64,000 bases of DNA from positions 1,178,001-1,242,000 of the forward strand of contig JAWWNJ010000025.1 of the NCBI GenBank assembly GCA_037176885.1. Reading direction: 5' to 3'. A model generated the notes under the pieces. That model saw nothing but the letters and a program-made list of their open reading frames with translations, was not told the DNA's origin and ran no database searches. Shown in pieces: positions 53,260-64,000 of the stretch. The DNA comes from Favolaschia claudopus (taxonomy: Eukaryota; Basidiomycota; Agaricomycetes; Agaricales; Mycenaceae). A program made the translations under genes and the position numbers. Numbering within the stretch: position 1 is the first letter of the stretch; every line of letters starts with the position of its first letter.

Positions 53260-56200
53260 ATGGCCGCCTCCAAATTACCCGTACTTCCTCTCCCTCATCC
53301 TACCGTCCTTATTCCGGGTTCCAGGATAACCTTGCCCGTAACGAATGAAGTCGGCGAAGCCTTGGTGGAACTCATTGAGCAATCCGACGCTCTCCCGGTC
53401 GTAGCTGCTGTACCGGTTGCTTCTGAGACTAATCACACCGATCTTGCCGAGTGTGCTACTGCTGCCCGAATTCTGCGTCTAGTCCGACCCCCAGGGAGAC
53501 ATAGCCGCCAGAGCTATCTACTCACTCTCCATGGCCTCACTCGCGTTCGCTTACTCGCTCCTTATGTACCGGATTCTGATAACGCCTTCATCCCTTGGGA
53601 CGTTCAATATCCGCCCAGTTCAAAGGAAGTTCCGTCTCGCAAAACAGTAGACACTTTCAAGCACAGTGCTCTACGACTTCTCGATCGTCTCGCACGAGAC
53701 TCGGGCAAGCAGATCCGAAGGGATGGATACAACAAGATCTCAGGCATGTTGGAGGATATTACGGATGCTAGAGCGGCCTGGATGGCGGACATTCTTGTTG
53801 GCACTGTGAACGCGAGCTTCGATGATAAATTAGGTCCGTCCTACGTAAAATCCTTGCTTCTTGCCTTCGTAATTAAGCAAAATATTTTCAGCCATTTTGA
53901 ATACCAACGATGCTGAAGCGCGTCTCACTCTCGCCACAGAGATTTTCACCAAGCTAGCTTCAATCTCGGAAGTCTCAACCAAGATCGCCTCTCAAGTCGA
54001 GGAATCCGTATACAAGCAACAGAAGGAACATTTCCTACGCCAGCAACTCGCAGCCATCCACAAAGAGCTTCAATCTCTGTCCAACTCTTCCTCGGCAACC
54101 CTTGTCGACGGTCAGAGTTCGTCGTCAGAACTCGATGACGACGAACAGCATGAGGCAGACGACATGGCCGATCTGAAACGACGGATAGAAGCCATGGAGC
54201 CAGGTTCCGAAGAGCGCAAGATGGGTGTGCGAGAATGGCGCCGGCTCAAGCGCATACCACAGGGCTCTGTCGAGCACGGTGTTATTCGATCCTATGTATG
54301 TCGTCATACCAATTTGGACCTACGTTCGTTAACTCTACCTAGCTCGAATGGCTCACCGCTGTTCCATGGCCAAATTCTGCTCTCGAACCGACTCATAAAA
54401 TTCGGGACAAGTCGTTCTTGACCGCAGCCCGGGCCCAACTCGACTCTGATCATTTTGGACTGGAGAAAATCAAGAAGCGGCTGATCGAATATCTCGCTGT
54501 TGTGCGACTCAAGGAGATGAATGTAGAACGCGAGAGAGCGGCGAGTATGGCTGTGGCAACCACAGAAGTGCCCGAGCAGCAGAAAGCTGTTGTTCCCAGC
54601 GATGGCGCCGTTGATGCAGAGCAACCCAAGGTGCCAGCGCCGGTCCCCAAGGTACGGCCTCCTCGGAAGGGCGTCAAAGGGCCGATTCTCCTGTATGTAT
54701 CAGGCATTCATTTCCCCTACTCAACTTCTAAATTCAAACATGCAGATTTGTCGGTCCCCCCGGTACTGGCAAGACATCGCTTGGTCAGTCTGTAGCTAAA
54801 GCTCTCGACCGGCCCTTCCAGCGAATCTCACTTGGAGGCGTGCGAGATGAGGGTGAAATTCGGGGGCACAGGCGAACGTACGTTGCCAGTGGGCCAGGGT
54901 TGATTGTACAGGCCATGCGGAAGGCTGGAAGAAGCGACCCCGTTTTACTGCTGCAAGTTTTCTTATGCTTGGATTTGTGCTGACAAATTCTGACCAACAT
55001 GCTACAGCGACGAGATTGACAAGATTGGAGGCAGCAATTTCCATGGAGATCCTTCTGCAGCGCTTCTCGAGGTTTTGGACCCAGAACAGAACCATACCTT
55101 CAATGCAAGTCGCTTACTTCTCACTCTCAATCTTGTCTTCAACTGAAAGAAACCAGGACCACTACATCAATGTCCCCATTGACCTCAGCCAGGTGCTTTT
55201 TATTTGCACCGCCAATACTCTTGAGACCATTTCCGGTCCCCTTCTTGATCGGTGCGAGATCGTCCAATTATCGGGATACACCTACGACGAGAAGATGCAT
55301 ATCGCGCGTCGGTTCCTTCTCCCCAAGCAGTTGAACGCCAACGGAATGCAGAGCGACCATGTGCAAATTTCCGAGCCGGCCCTGATGACGATAGCGACGC
55401 AGTATACGCGCGAGGCAGGCGTGCGTAGTCTTGAGCGTGCTATCGGGGCGGTGGTGAGGTACAAGGCGGTTGAGTGGGCTGAGCTCGTCGATGCGGAGCA
55501 GGAGAATCGGAAGGGCGTGGAGTATGCTTCTGTTGTTGAGGAGATCCAGCTCGAGGCGATATTGGGCATTGCACGGTGGGATGGGGAGGAGCTGGAGAGA
55601 GAAGAACGGCGTGGAGTTGTTTATGGACTGGTCGTGATGGGTCAAGGCGAGGGTGGTATACTACCGGTCGAGACGATAGCGGTTCCTGGTGCAGGGCGGC
55701 TGAAGCTGACTGGAAGCTTGGGCGAGGTATGTTTTTGTCAAGTCACATTTACCTCGGTTCTCATTCGTACGCTGCCCAGGTCATCAAGGAGAGCGGAGAA
55801 ATCGCACTGAGCTGGGTCAAGACGCATGCCTATGATTTGTGCATAACCAACTCGCGTGCTGAAGATCCTCTACGCGTTCCGGAGCTGATCGACATACATC
55901 TGCATCTGCCTGCTGGTGCGCAGAAGAAGGACGGCCCGAGCGCTGGAATTGCAATGGTATTTCCAGTCATTTCTCAATTGCGCCGCTAGCGCTCATATGA
56001 TATATTATAGGTCTGTGCATTCGTATCGCTTCTGACTGGGGCGCGTGTTTCCACCAACATCGCCATGACGGGGGAGATAACGCTCCGTGGGCGGGTCACA
56101 CCAGTCGGCGGCATCAAGGAGAAGGTTCTCGGTGCCCACCGCGCGCAGATAACTAAGGTTATCTTGCCATGGGCGAATCGCAAAGACGTAGAGCACGACG

Positions 56201-56331
56201 TCGCGATCGAGATTCGGAACGTGATGGAGTTCGTGTTTGTACGGACTGTGAATGAAGCCTTGGTCGCTGCGTTTGGCAAGGACACGCTTGGGTGGAGGAA
56301 TGGGCCGTTGCTTTTGGAGAGCAGGCTATAG
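53260..56331 (+). CDS. Peroxisomal Lon protease (LonP2 type) with PTS1
   Basis: Exons span 53260-56331. The N-terminal LON substrate domain begins [21 protein letters not shown] coiled linker follows ([20 protein letters not shown]). The AAA+ module has Walker [11 protein letters not shown], Walker [15 protein letters not shown] and the sensor region [19 protein letters not shown]. The protease domain carries the catalytic dyad: Ser in [11 protein letters not shown] and Lys in [14 protein letters not shown]. The last three residues are SRL, a peroxisome targeting signal type 1. Together with the absence of a mitochondrial presequence this marks the peroxisomal paralog. Such Lon enzymes degrade misfolded matrix proteins and are needed for methylotrophic or fatty-acid growth in fungi. 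The start at 53260 has an ideal context (CACCATGG). An insert of acidic Ser/Asp residues near residue 260 lies within the linker. Confidence 0.93.
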
Positions 56332-56475
56332 CAACTGAACTATATTGAAGCTGTAATGAGTTTTATCGATACTTAACCATGTACCACTAATGCCCCTTCA
56401 AATACTTATCCAATGTACAATTTGGTTCCTTACGATGTGACAGAGGCAACTGATAGAGGTTCTACGTTGATAGCA

Positions 56476-58488
56476 TTACTTTTTCTTCTTTTTCTTTACA
56501 TTGGTCTTAGGTGTACTACTACTAGCAATTTCAATAGAACCACCTGCTGCTTCTGCCTCTACACCTTCTCCTTGTTCGATCTTGGTTTTCGCCTCCAAGA
56601 AAAACATGACATCCCGAAGCTGATCCTGCAATTCTTCCATTTTGGCGAGGTTATCGCTCTTCTCCTTCTCCAGCTGCTCCAAACGCTCTTTCGTCTTTCC
56701 AAGGTTTTTCATCAACCCTTCACTTACGGCTCGCTCTGTACTCAACTCCTTGTCGAGCCGACGAGCAAGCTCCGTCATTTTCTCCGCGCGACTTTCTGCC
56801 TTTACTTTGTCCTTCGCGAGAGACGCTACCCTCTCTTCCTCCTCCTGTCTTTTTTCCGCCATATCCTCCTTCGACGTGGCCTTGTCTCTCTCATACTCAT
56901 TGCTGAGTCTCTCCAAGATACTGCGCAGCTCCCCAACCTGCGAATGCAGCTCATTGGTCTGCTCCTCGTAATATGCCCGTTGAGAGTCGAGCTGCGAAGT
57001 CAACAGATACGAATATTCAATACCAATGGCCTCGATCTTTTCAGCACTCAGAGCATCGGATGGCCCTGGACCAAGACCGCCGTCTCGGGGACTAGTTCCC
57101 AATGACGACGAGGCGCTGGGCAACTCGACCAGCTTGCCGTCAGCCTTGTTCTGTATGAGGCGGTGGACGTAACCGTCCCCAGCGTAGTCCCATACCCGCT
57201 GCGTCTCGAGCTCAAGAGCGTATAGGTGTGTGGTGGTCTGGTAGTGTGCCTGTGCATGGGCGCGGCCGTAGCGGCCGCATCCGATGTTGCCGCAGATCAG
57301 ACATATCCAGAGATTGGTTGTGGATTGGCAAGCTGAGCAGGCCGAGAGGGTGGGCGCGGAAGGGTTTGCGAACGGAATGGAGCGGGGAGAGGATGCTGTA
57401 GTGGGATGGGAGGATAGTAGCGTTTGCGAGTATCGACATACAGGACATCTACGGTTTTCAGCTCAATTTATCAGCTGAAAAGCGTTGGGTAGTTTGGGCT
57501 CACCTGCTGTCGCCCCATTTGCTCAGACACATGCAATGAAATGTGTGTGAGCATGGGACGGTGATTAGTCCCGTCACGGCGGAATCCATGCGTTCCAGGC
57601 AAACTGGGCAGGTAGGTAATTCGTATAGCGTTTGTGTTGATACAAGGCGTGATAATGCTGGGTCTTCAGCATCCACAGATACGGAGAGGACGCGAACGAC
57701 ATGACATATTTCCGGCTGACAGAACAGTGCACTAAGTATTTTGAGGCCAGCGAAATGGAAAAAACGCACCTACCTCCATGGAATTGAACGATTTTCCATT
57801 ATAAGCTTCTGCAAACTCTGAAGCATGAGCAGGATCCGAGAATTTAATGACAACGATGGAGCGATTGGGGACTGAATCTCTACGGAAAGGTTGGCGTTGC
57901 ACTAGTCGAATATTTTGATCGCCCTTTCACTTACCGAATAATTCTCAAATGAGTTATGCCTTCGGCAGCGGGGGCAACGAAGGCTAGAAAATCCGAAGGT
58001 GCCATCCACGAAGGAACTGCAAGGACACCGAGCATTACACCGTCGAATTCCGGTGAATCGGCCGTTACCGAAGATGAGGAAGCCTTTGGACCATCGGGAG
58101 TTGACGAACCCTCACGAAACAGATGAACAGTCCCTTCGGGCAGATTTGTAGAGCCAGATTGCCCTATTTCGTTGGGAATGAACACAGCGGTGGCCGGTTC
58201 TGTTCCACTCTCAATAAAAGATGTACGTTCAAGAGTCAGAGAGCACGTACGACCACCGTATTCGCGGGCTTTCCCAGATGTTTTTTCGGTCATTTCAAAG
58301 TCTATCCAATCCAATCGGATGGGGCCCAATCTGTAGTCTTTATTTCGTGGATTGAAAGTAGCGGTTCGACGAGTGGTCGGTTTCGGAGTGTGAGATGGTA
58401 GTTTGGCAAATATGGAGGTTGGGATGAATTCGTTTGGCAGTTGGGGGGCTCGTTGTTGAACAGAGATGCGAATGTGGTAGCCCCGCAT
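56476..58488 (-). CDS. ETP1: BRAP2/ETP1-type RING and UBP zinc-finger E3 ligase
   Basis: Starts MRGYHIRISVQQR at 58488. The BRAP2 RRM-like region comes first (SWMAPSDFLAFVAPAAEGIT, IVVIKFSDPAHASEFAEAYN). Next is a C3H2C2-type RING ([46 protein letters not shown]), a UBP zinc finger (CSACQSTTNLWICLICGNIG, CGRYGRAHAQAHYQTTTH, WDYAGDGYVHRLIQNK) and a long C-terminal coiled coil (residues about 430-600). It ends in a Lys cluster. Human BRAP binds ubiquitin and nuclear localisation signals; yeast Etp1 is needed for ethanol tolerance and turnover of transporters. A basic low-complexity linker lies between the RING and UBP. Intron 1 ends just before DSVPNRS. Identification is firm from domain order. 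Confidence 0.92.
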
Positions 58489-59462
58489 TTCAGTTCTCCT
58501 GCATCCTCAGATTGTCGTGAATGATTCGAAACTGAAAGACTCAGAGTCAGAGCAGGTCAGAGCGCGCTGAACTCAATGATCTCATCATTTGTTTTGCGCG
58601 ACGCGATCACGTGCACATCATCCTCTTTCTTCTCCTTTCTCTTCACCCTCCCCGCGGGCTCACCCCAGCGCGCGTGTCGTTTTGGCGGTCAGATCGCCAC
58701 TACTTGGCACACAACTCCCAGTGAATTCACAACTTTCATCTCTTCTTCGGTCATTCAAGTACGGTATACGGTTATACCGCGCTGGGCCCGCTCAAAAATT
58801 TACCAGCGATCCTGAACTTGAAAGTCGTGTAAGATTCGCCGCATTTGCACTAGAAACCATGCTCTTTCTCGCGCATGCGTGTCTTTACTTCCTGGAAATC
58901 GTTATAGGGCGCGGGTTTTACTGCAGGACCTTCTCGAATACCCTGAGCTCAAGGACCTTGGCGATGTGAAGACACGATGTATGGCATGTCCGAGACATTT
59001 TTGTGGTTAATCTGCAGCCTGCGATGTCTTCCTTTACATCTATGAATTTAACTGACCGCTTGCAGTCTCCGAGAGGACAAGAAGAGAACGCAGAGGGAGC
59101 GACTTGAAAGGCTATGAAAGCGCAACGGTAACATTTGCCAAGGGGATTCTTTGTGTATATTCTGTCTCACTTCCCGCACTTGCATTGGACTTAACAACAA
59201 GAGACATATAGAAATGCAAGATCTTTTTTCTCAAATAAAGAACAAATCTGGCATCATTTACTTTCTGGTATCCCAATTCATCTTATACGAATAGCGATCT
59301 TCGCCTATACAAAATGGCGAATCTCAAGGCCTGAGCGGATTGCCGCAAAGCCAGTCTATGCTGAACTCAGATTCAAAGACGCGAATCGCCGCGTCAATAT
59401 GATGACGGATTCGCCGTCAGCAAGTCACGCCACCGCTCCTCTTCCCGAACTCCCGTCATCCG
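58489..59462 (+). other. BRAP2/Nudix intergenic with a possible small plus-strand gene
   Basis: Candidate exon 58589-58828 ends SSLLRSFKYGIRLYRAGPAQ then KFTSDPELESR at a GTAAGA donor. A later frame (about 58870-59120) reads VLLQDLLEYPELKDLGDV and LREDKKRTQRERLERL to a stop. An LYR tripeptide in the first part hints at a small mitochondrial LYR-motif assembly factor, but the junction between these exons was not resolved. No other feature seen in the remaining spacer, which holds the divergent promoters. Confidence 0.3.
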
Positions 59463-60512
59463 ATGGCCAACCTCAACCTGAGAGCGTCCTTGTCCCAACT
59501 TGCACGGTTCATAACTTTCTATGCTACGGTCATTCTAAGCAAATCCGAACATGAATAATACAGACTTAATTGGACCTCTCCCGTTTACTCGAAGCCTTTC
59601 ACTCGGGGCACGCTCAAAGCGATTCAAACTGTTCTTGCAGAGGACTCTGCTCACCTCGAACTTCCAGACTGGGCCAGGTTGATATTCTCTATTTTATTGG
59701 CCACAGTTGATTTCCTACTATTCACAGTATAGACAAGAAGCGGAGCGCCGCCGTTCTCATACCATTCTGTAATGTATTCGAGAAGCCCGGAATATTGCTT
59801 CAAGTGAGGGCTCGATCCATGCGCTCTCATTCCGGAGAAGTAAGGTAAGACACCCACTCAACATGGTTTTGCACATACACATCGCACCCGAATCATCAGC
59901 TTTCCGGGTGGGAGAGTAGATGAGCAATTAGATTCAAGTCTCCTTGACACGGCTTTCCGGGAAACCTCCGAAGAGATGAACATTTCAGTAGAGAGACTCG
60001 AGCTGCTGGGCTCAGTGGGACCTCCCGAGAGAAGTCTCCACGGCCACACCGTCTGGCCGTTTGTGGTAATCATTTTTAATCCACTGCGAAATGCCTAGTT
60101 TGACCACAAACAGGGTTTTGTACATGAAAATGCAAATGCGAATCGTCTGTCCGCCGATTCAGACGAACTCCTTCCTTCTATAGATCTTTCGGCCATGAAA
60201 CGGACTGTATCACAAGACGAAGTAGCCGCCATTTTCCACCTTCCTCTCATGGAACTGGCGAGTCCCTCCAGACGTAGACGATATTTATTCCGCAACGAAC
60301 GGCCGTATTGGGCAGTAGAGGTTTCGGATCTAGTGACAGCTGAGGATGGGTCACAATTCATCAGCAGTTCCGTCGAGGAATCTATGGAGGATGAAGTGGG
60401 CTCGGGCCGCGAGGGTAGGCTCGAGGTCTGGGGATTAACGGGCTGGTATCTTGGGCTCCTCTCCGATAAACTTGATATGCTGAATACGCTTGAGTCTGGG
60501 GCTGAACTGTGA
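59463..60512 (+). CDS. Nudix hydrolase, CoA pyrophosphatase-like (Pcd1/NUDT7 type)
   Basis: Five exons; begins MANLNLRASLSQLAR, then LNWTSPVYSKPFTRGTLKAI after the first intron. The Nudix box is in SFPGGRVDEQ followed by TAFRETSEEMNI, with the metal-binding REx2EE intact; the Glu normally found seven residues upstream is replaced by Ser or Asp. KKRSAAVLIPFCNVFEKPGI and RARSMRSHSGEV precede it, matching the UPF0035/CoA-binding signature (LLxVRAxSxRSHxGEVxFPGG). Substrate in the family is CoA or acyl-CoA, cut to phosphopantetheine and ADP; yeast Pcd1 is peroxisomal. This protein ends LESGAEL, with no PTS1, and has no PTS2 visible, so location is uncertain. About 300 residues. The C-terminal extension is unusual. 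Convergent with VMA12. Confidence 0.85.
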
Positions 60513-60577
60513 ATGGGTTGTTAGAATCTGTGATATGTTCTGTAGATGTAGAATGTAATTACACTGTATGGCACGAG

Positions 60578-61302
60578 TTATCGAGGAGGGGTATCCTCGC
60601 CCGTCGCGGGCTTGACTGCTCGCAGCCGCAATCCACTTGGTACTCCATGCTCGACGCGGGACGCGTCAATCGTTTTCTGCCCTTCGTCCTGCCTTTTTGC
60701 GGCCGATTTTTGTAATTTTCGACGCGGCTGCGAGGGAGAGCGCCTCGAGGTCCAAATGAGATACAAAACGGCCTCTGAGATGGCGACTACAGCTGCAACA
60801 AACAACGAGAACAAAACTTGCTGTTCCACGGCTCAACAAACAGCAGAATTTAATGATGAGACTAACATACCCATTCACGTTTCCAGCCAGTTTGCCCTGC
60901 AGCCCACCAAGCGGCGAATCCAGACCCGAGAATACTCAATAGAGAGTTCAGGAGGGCGGTGATAGCTTTCCTCTCCGCTACTCTGAGAGCTTGAACTTCC
61001 TCGGGACTCTTTTCAGGGACGTAAAGAGGAAACTTGCGTTCAGGCGAGGAGACTGTTCCAGCTAGCAGAGCGACCATAGAGTACGACTGTAGCTCCAGAG
61101 ACGCTGACTCGAGAGCGGTTTGGCCCTCAGGAGTTCGAGACCATTGAGATATTGACTGCAAAAGCGAATAGGGCACAGTAGGCGGCGCGGGTTCCGAAAT
61201 GTATGATTTCAACTCTGCTGCGAGCTCTGAAGGCAGTAGAGGAGGAAGGGGGATAATATTCTCGCGTAGATGAGGTTCAAGACTAATATTGAGAGCACTC
61301 AT
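60578..61302 (-). CDS. VMA12: Vma12/Vph2, endoplasmic reticulum factor for V-ATPase assembly
   Basis: Two exons, 61302-60871 and 60825-60578, phase 0. Starts MSALNISLEPHLRENIIPLP. The helical cytosolic part contains FPLYVPEKSPEEVQALRVAE, then two membrane helices: ALLNSLLSILGSGFAAWWAA before the splice and VLFSLFVAAVVAISEAVLYL after it, the Vma12 Pfam layout. A basic C-terminal tail (SRRSPSQPRRKLQKSAAKRQ) follows. Vma12 works with Vma22 and Vma21 in the endoplasmic reticulum to stabilise Vma subunit a during assembly of the Vo sector. About 220 residues is typical. The 3' end is 66 bp from the Nudix stop. Confidence 0.88.
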
Positions 61303-63589
61303 ATTACAGTGAGATGGCAAGAGCAGACGAGTGTACAACAAATAACAGTCAACCCAACCTCTTGGCAACTTCCACGATGAACTCTCGCAATTCCCAGTCG
61401 GTATAAGCTGGAGCCATCTGGCTTCAGTCTCAGCTTGCATCTTGAATTTCGTCACGGTCCTGTGCCTCATCTGCCTCGACTTTTTGACATCAACCGATTC
61501 AGCGACTCAACTGGCAACAGCTGCAGGTTGAAGCAATCGGAACAAAGTCAGCCACTGTTGCCAATCTGTGGTGGCTGCGATCGCAAATTCATTACCAGCA
61601 TTCACACCGAAGTTGGGAGAAAGCAGAGTCCGGTGGTTTCGCACCAGATCCCCGCAGGAAGGTAAGACTTGGGGATATTCTACGGAGTAGCAAGTGCCCT
61701 ACGATTTCGTTCAGAGCCCGGCGCTGTCCCCGGGCCATGGCGACGGTTTCATTCTCTGCTTGGTGAACTAGCATGGTCGGGCTTGACTTCTGGGATTTTT
61801 CGTGTCCAGCAATAGAACGCCTTCTGAGGGCAGTGAAAGCGATTGGGGCTGCTCTATAATTTTGCCCAACGGTTATTCTCGTGGTTCGCGCTGCTTATTT
61901 TGAGCGCTAACTCAAACTTGACACTGGCAACGATCCTTCCCGTGATTGGACTGTCAACAACATTTGCTTGAAGACAGGTGGACGTGGCACTGAGGTACAG
62001 AACCGTGCATCGAGGTCTGAGTCGATTGAATCGTCGTGCACTGTTGGTATCTAAACTGAGGCTGTAGCAGTGGTCCCGCGTCTCTTCCTCATCCACCAAC
62101 GCCTGGTCGCACCTTTAATGTGATCCTCAATTGTTGTGGCAGTAACTGAACCCGGATGTGCCGACCACCATGATAGTGAGGCTCATGCTTTTCTTCGCAG
62201 AGAAATTAAGAATTACTCACGAGGAGTATGAACCGCGTCCAATTTTTTCAAAAGTCTTTGGGACATCACGGCACAGTTATGCGACGCCAACGTCGTGTCG
62301 TAGGAATCACCGAATCTCGCGCAGCTATTCAGTATATCCCCCGGTTTTTCCAGATGACTCATCTTTCAACTCATATCTATGAAATATCCATTCAAATGAC
62401 CGGGGCCCGCCGCCTATTCCGCCGGCTCTTTCTGTATGCACCGACTGCTCTAACTCCCGACTATCTCGACCTATTCAGCCACACGGCGGCCTCGGACGAA
62501 ATCACTACTCCGCAACTCCTCATGCTCTCTAGGCATCTAGACTGTATCCCCTGGGGCTTGCGCCACCGTTAGGAACACCGCTGTTCCCTAAACTGCGCCT
62601 ATGCTTACCGAAACCTTCTCAGCCCTTTCTGGCATGCCCAACACGCCGCCCTACGCCGCCCGAGTAATTTCTCTCGAAATCCCATCTCCTGCCACCCCCG
62701 GTTCCAACAGAGCGTCAACCAAGATCCACACAACAGGATCCTGATGTTGTTGTTGTGCCACTGTCGGCATTTGAGCCGCCGGCTTTGTTGGACGTTAGCA
62801 TACGTTATGCTACCCCGAGTTGGCCTAGCACCTGGTCTGCGTTCACTGGCAGCATTGTAACCTCCGCATTGGAGTCGGCTGGCGAGGCGACGCACGCGGT
62901 AGTCGTATAGTGGAGCAAAATTTTGAATTTAAATTTTCAGAGTAGAAAGATATCGGCAAGCCTTGTCTGACCCGCACCCCGGCGTGATCATCTTGTTCTC
63001 AGCTGAGCGATCATACAGCAGCATACAGCACGATGTTGATTTATTGAAACAAATATCATAGAACACCCAGGTTTTCTAGAATTCTTCCTACTACGCATCA
63101 ACTTCGGGAAACCTGTGCACACCGACGAAAAGCGGCGCGCCCGCCCTAATAGACGTCGGTCACGGTGGTGGGCCTGGCACACGTTATACTTTCCTAAAAA
63201 GGAATCCTGTACTTCTAAGTAGAAAGTTCTCGTAATGCTGTGCCACGGCATCAAGGCTGTCCAAGAAACTTCCAGGAAGAAGTAAACGGTTTTGAGGAGG
63301 TATAGAAGTGGTCTATGAATCCGCGTGTTATGTGTACGCAAGAAATCCATCTGCGTCCTTCATTGCGATGGGACTTGGAAATTACTACACGCCGATTGAC
63401 TTGTGCTTAGAGCAGTCGCGAACGCCGATCCTAAGTATTGGACACTGAAAAATATGCTGGAAAGCGGGACAAGGAGAGTATTTGGCAGGAGACGTAGGGG
63501 CTGTCCATAGGTAAAGAGATCGCGGTGCAATGTCTTCTAGAGTATACAGCAAGAAGCTATGTCAACTATAAATTCGACGTGTATCGCGT
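61303..63589. other. 2.3 kb gene-poor stretch, no supported feature
   Basis: Short frames on both strands (for example 62228-62572 plus and 62895-62605 minus) have irregular composition and no recognisable motif or splice context. GTTGTTGTTG-like and CATACAGCAG short repeats occur near 62740-62760 and 63010-63030. Promoter DNA of VMA12 and the 3' flank of the last gene must be here. Possibly decayed transposon sequence, but no terminal repeats were found. Confidence 0.45.
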
Positions 63590-64000
63590 TCACTCGTCCT
63601 CTTCCTCTTCCTCCTCTACTAGGCGCCGCCGTGAGCCGCCAGCTCGACCGAGGGGGCGGACTCTGTGTTCTTCGGGGTCTTCCTCCTCGCTCTCCACATC
63701 CATGATATCCTCGCGTTCCTCTGGGGCCTCTTCGTCTTTCGAGCCACCCGAGTCGCGTCGTCGTTTTGTGGTATGTAGCTCGTTTATTTGCGCGTCCAGC
63801 CTATCCAACTCATCATCCGGATGTTTCCGCTTACCACCCGCATCTGAGTCCTCTTCACCGTCACTATCGCCGACGACAAAGCCGTCGTGCTGATAGTCCA
63901 GGTCTTTCTCCTCTTTTTGATCATCCGGAGGCCGGTGCTTCGATCGTCGACCGGAAGCTGCTCCTTCATCCTCTTCCTCGTCAGAACCGTATAGCGCATT
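63590..64000 (-). CDS. Acidic nuclear-type protein, C-terminal part (5' part outside window)
   Basis: An open frame enters from the right edge and ends at 63590. It has alternating acidic and basic patches: NALYGSDEEEDEGAASGRRS, YQHDGFVVGDSDGEEDSDAG, KRKHPDDELDRLDAQINELH, TTKRRRDSGGSKDEEAPEE, and ends RLVEEEEEEDE. Bipartite nuclear-localisation-like clusters and long Glu/Asp runs suggest a chromatin or nuclear protein. The DGFVVGDSDGEEDS phrase resembles acidic ends of transcription or splicing factors, but no family can be named from this part alone. No intron was needed across the 411 bp. Confidence 0.6.
   Translation of the reverse strand, partial: NALYGSDEEEDEGAASGRRSKHRPPDDQKEEKDLDYQHDGFVVGDSDGEEDSDAGGKRKHPDDELDRLDAQINELHTTKRRRDSGGSKDEEAPEEREDIMDVESEEEDPEEHRVRPLGRAGGSRRRLVEEEEEEDE

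Noticed and set aside
1..64000. tRNA or rRNA genes, CRISPR arrays
   Set aside because: No cloverleaf-consistent GTTCGA T-loop with pairing stems, no rRNA-like conserved stretch, and no regularly spaced repeats were seen. One GGTTCGAAC near 25837 lacks a matching stem.

Overview
This is a gene-dense nuclear segment from a filamentous basidiomycete, most likely an Agaricomycete. Almost every gene is split by many short GT-AG introns of about 45-70 nt with CTAAT/CTGAC-like branch points. The gene content also fits: DUF4470-type MYND proteins, Prm1, a Rho3 GTPase, a stand-alone adenylate-forming reductase and a fungal complex I 21 kDa subunit. No rRNA, tRNA, CRISPR or prokaryotic feature was recognised. 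Exon boundaries were reconstructed by eye from frame, splice signals and family knowledge, and there was no transcript evidence.

Layout. 0-5 kb: Nup60-like nucleoporin (-, runs off the left edge), complex I 21 kDa subunit (+), a 327-bp hAT-type MITE, and a mitochondrial-type protein of unknown family (paralog A, +). 5.5-11 kb: the co-repressor SIN3 (-), then paralog B (+) starting 81 bp from SIN3. 11.4-16.9 kb: PRM1 (+), a second MITE (464 bp) related to the first, then a DHHC palmitoyltransferase (+). 17-20.5 kb: a J-domain co-chaperone (-) head to head with the ribosome-biogenesis gene IPI3 (+). 20.6-26 kb: an A-T-R adenylate-forming reductase (-) and an orphan protein (+). 26.9-30.4 kb: EPL1 of the NuA4 acetyltransferase (-), with three awkward reading-frame breaks. 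30.4-34.1 kb: gene-poor DNA with retroelement-like and degraded pieces.

34-46 kb: Dal5-like ureide/allantoate permease (+), RHO3 (-), a Gfo/Idh/MocA dehydrogenase (-) divergent from OHCU decarboxylase of purine degradation (+), a J-domain protein (-) and a large DUF4470/MYND protein (-). 46.6-53 kb: the ribosomal protein genes RPS22 (-) and RPS17 (+) share one 270-bp promoter region, followed by SFH5 (+) and an S28 serine peptidase (+). 53-61.3 kb: peroxisomal Lon protease ending in the PTS1 signal SRL (+), the RING/UBP ligase ETP1/BRAP2 (-), a Nudix CoA pyrophosphatase-like gene (+) and the V-ATPase assembly factor VMA12 (-). 61.3-63.6 kb holds no clear gene, and an acidic nuclear-type protein (-) runs off the right edge.

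Most genes are ordinary housekeeping genes. The less ordinary material is: two recent hAT-type MITEs with intact 8-bp target duplications and CACGTG boxes in their termini; the SIN3-flanking pair of unknown mitochondrial-type paralogs with an exactly conserved 175-nt first exon; two probable GC-AG introns, one of them directly after a start codon; microexons of 7 and 13 nt; and the EPL1 frame discontinuities.
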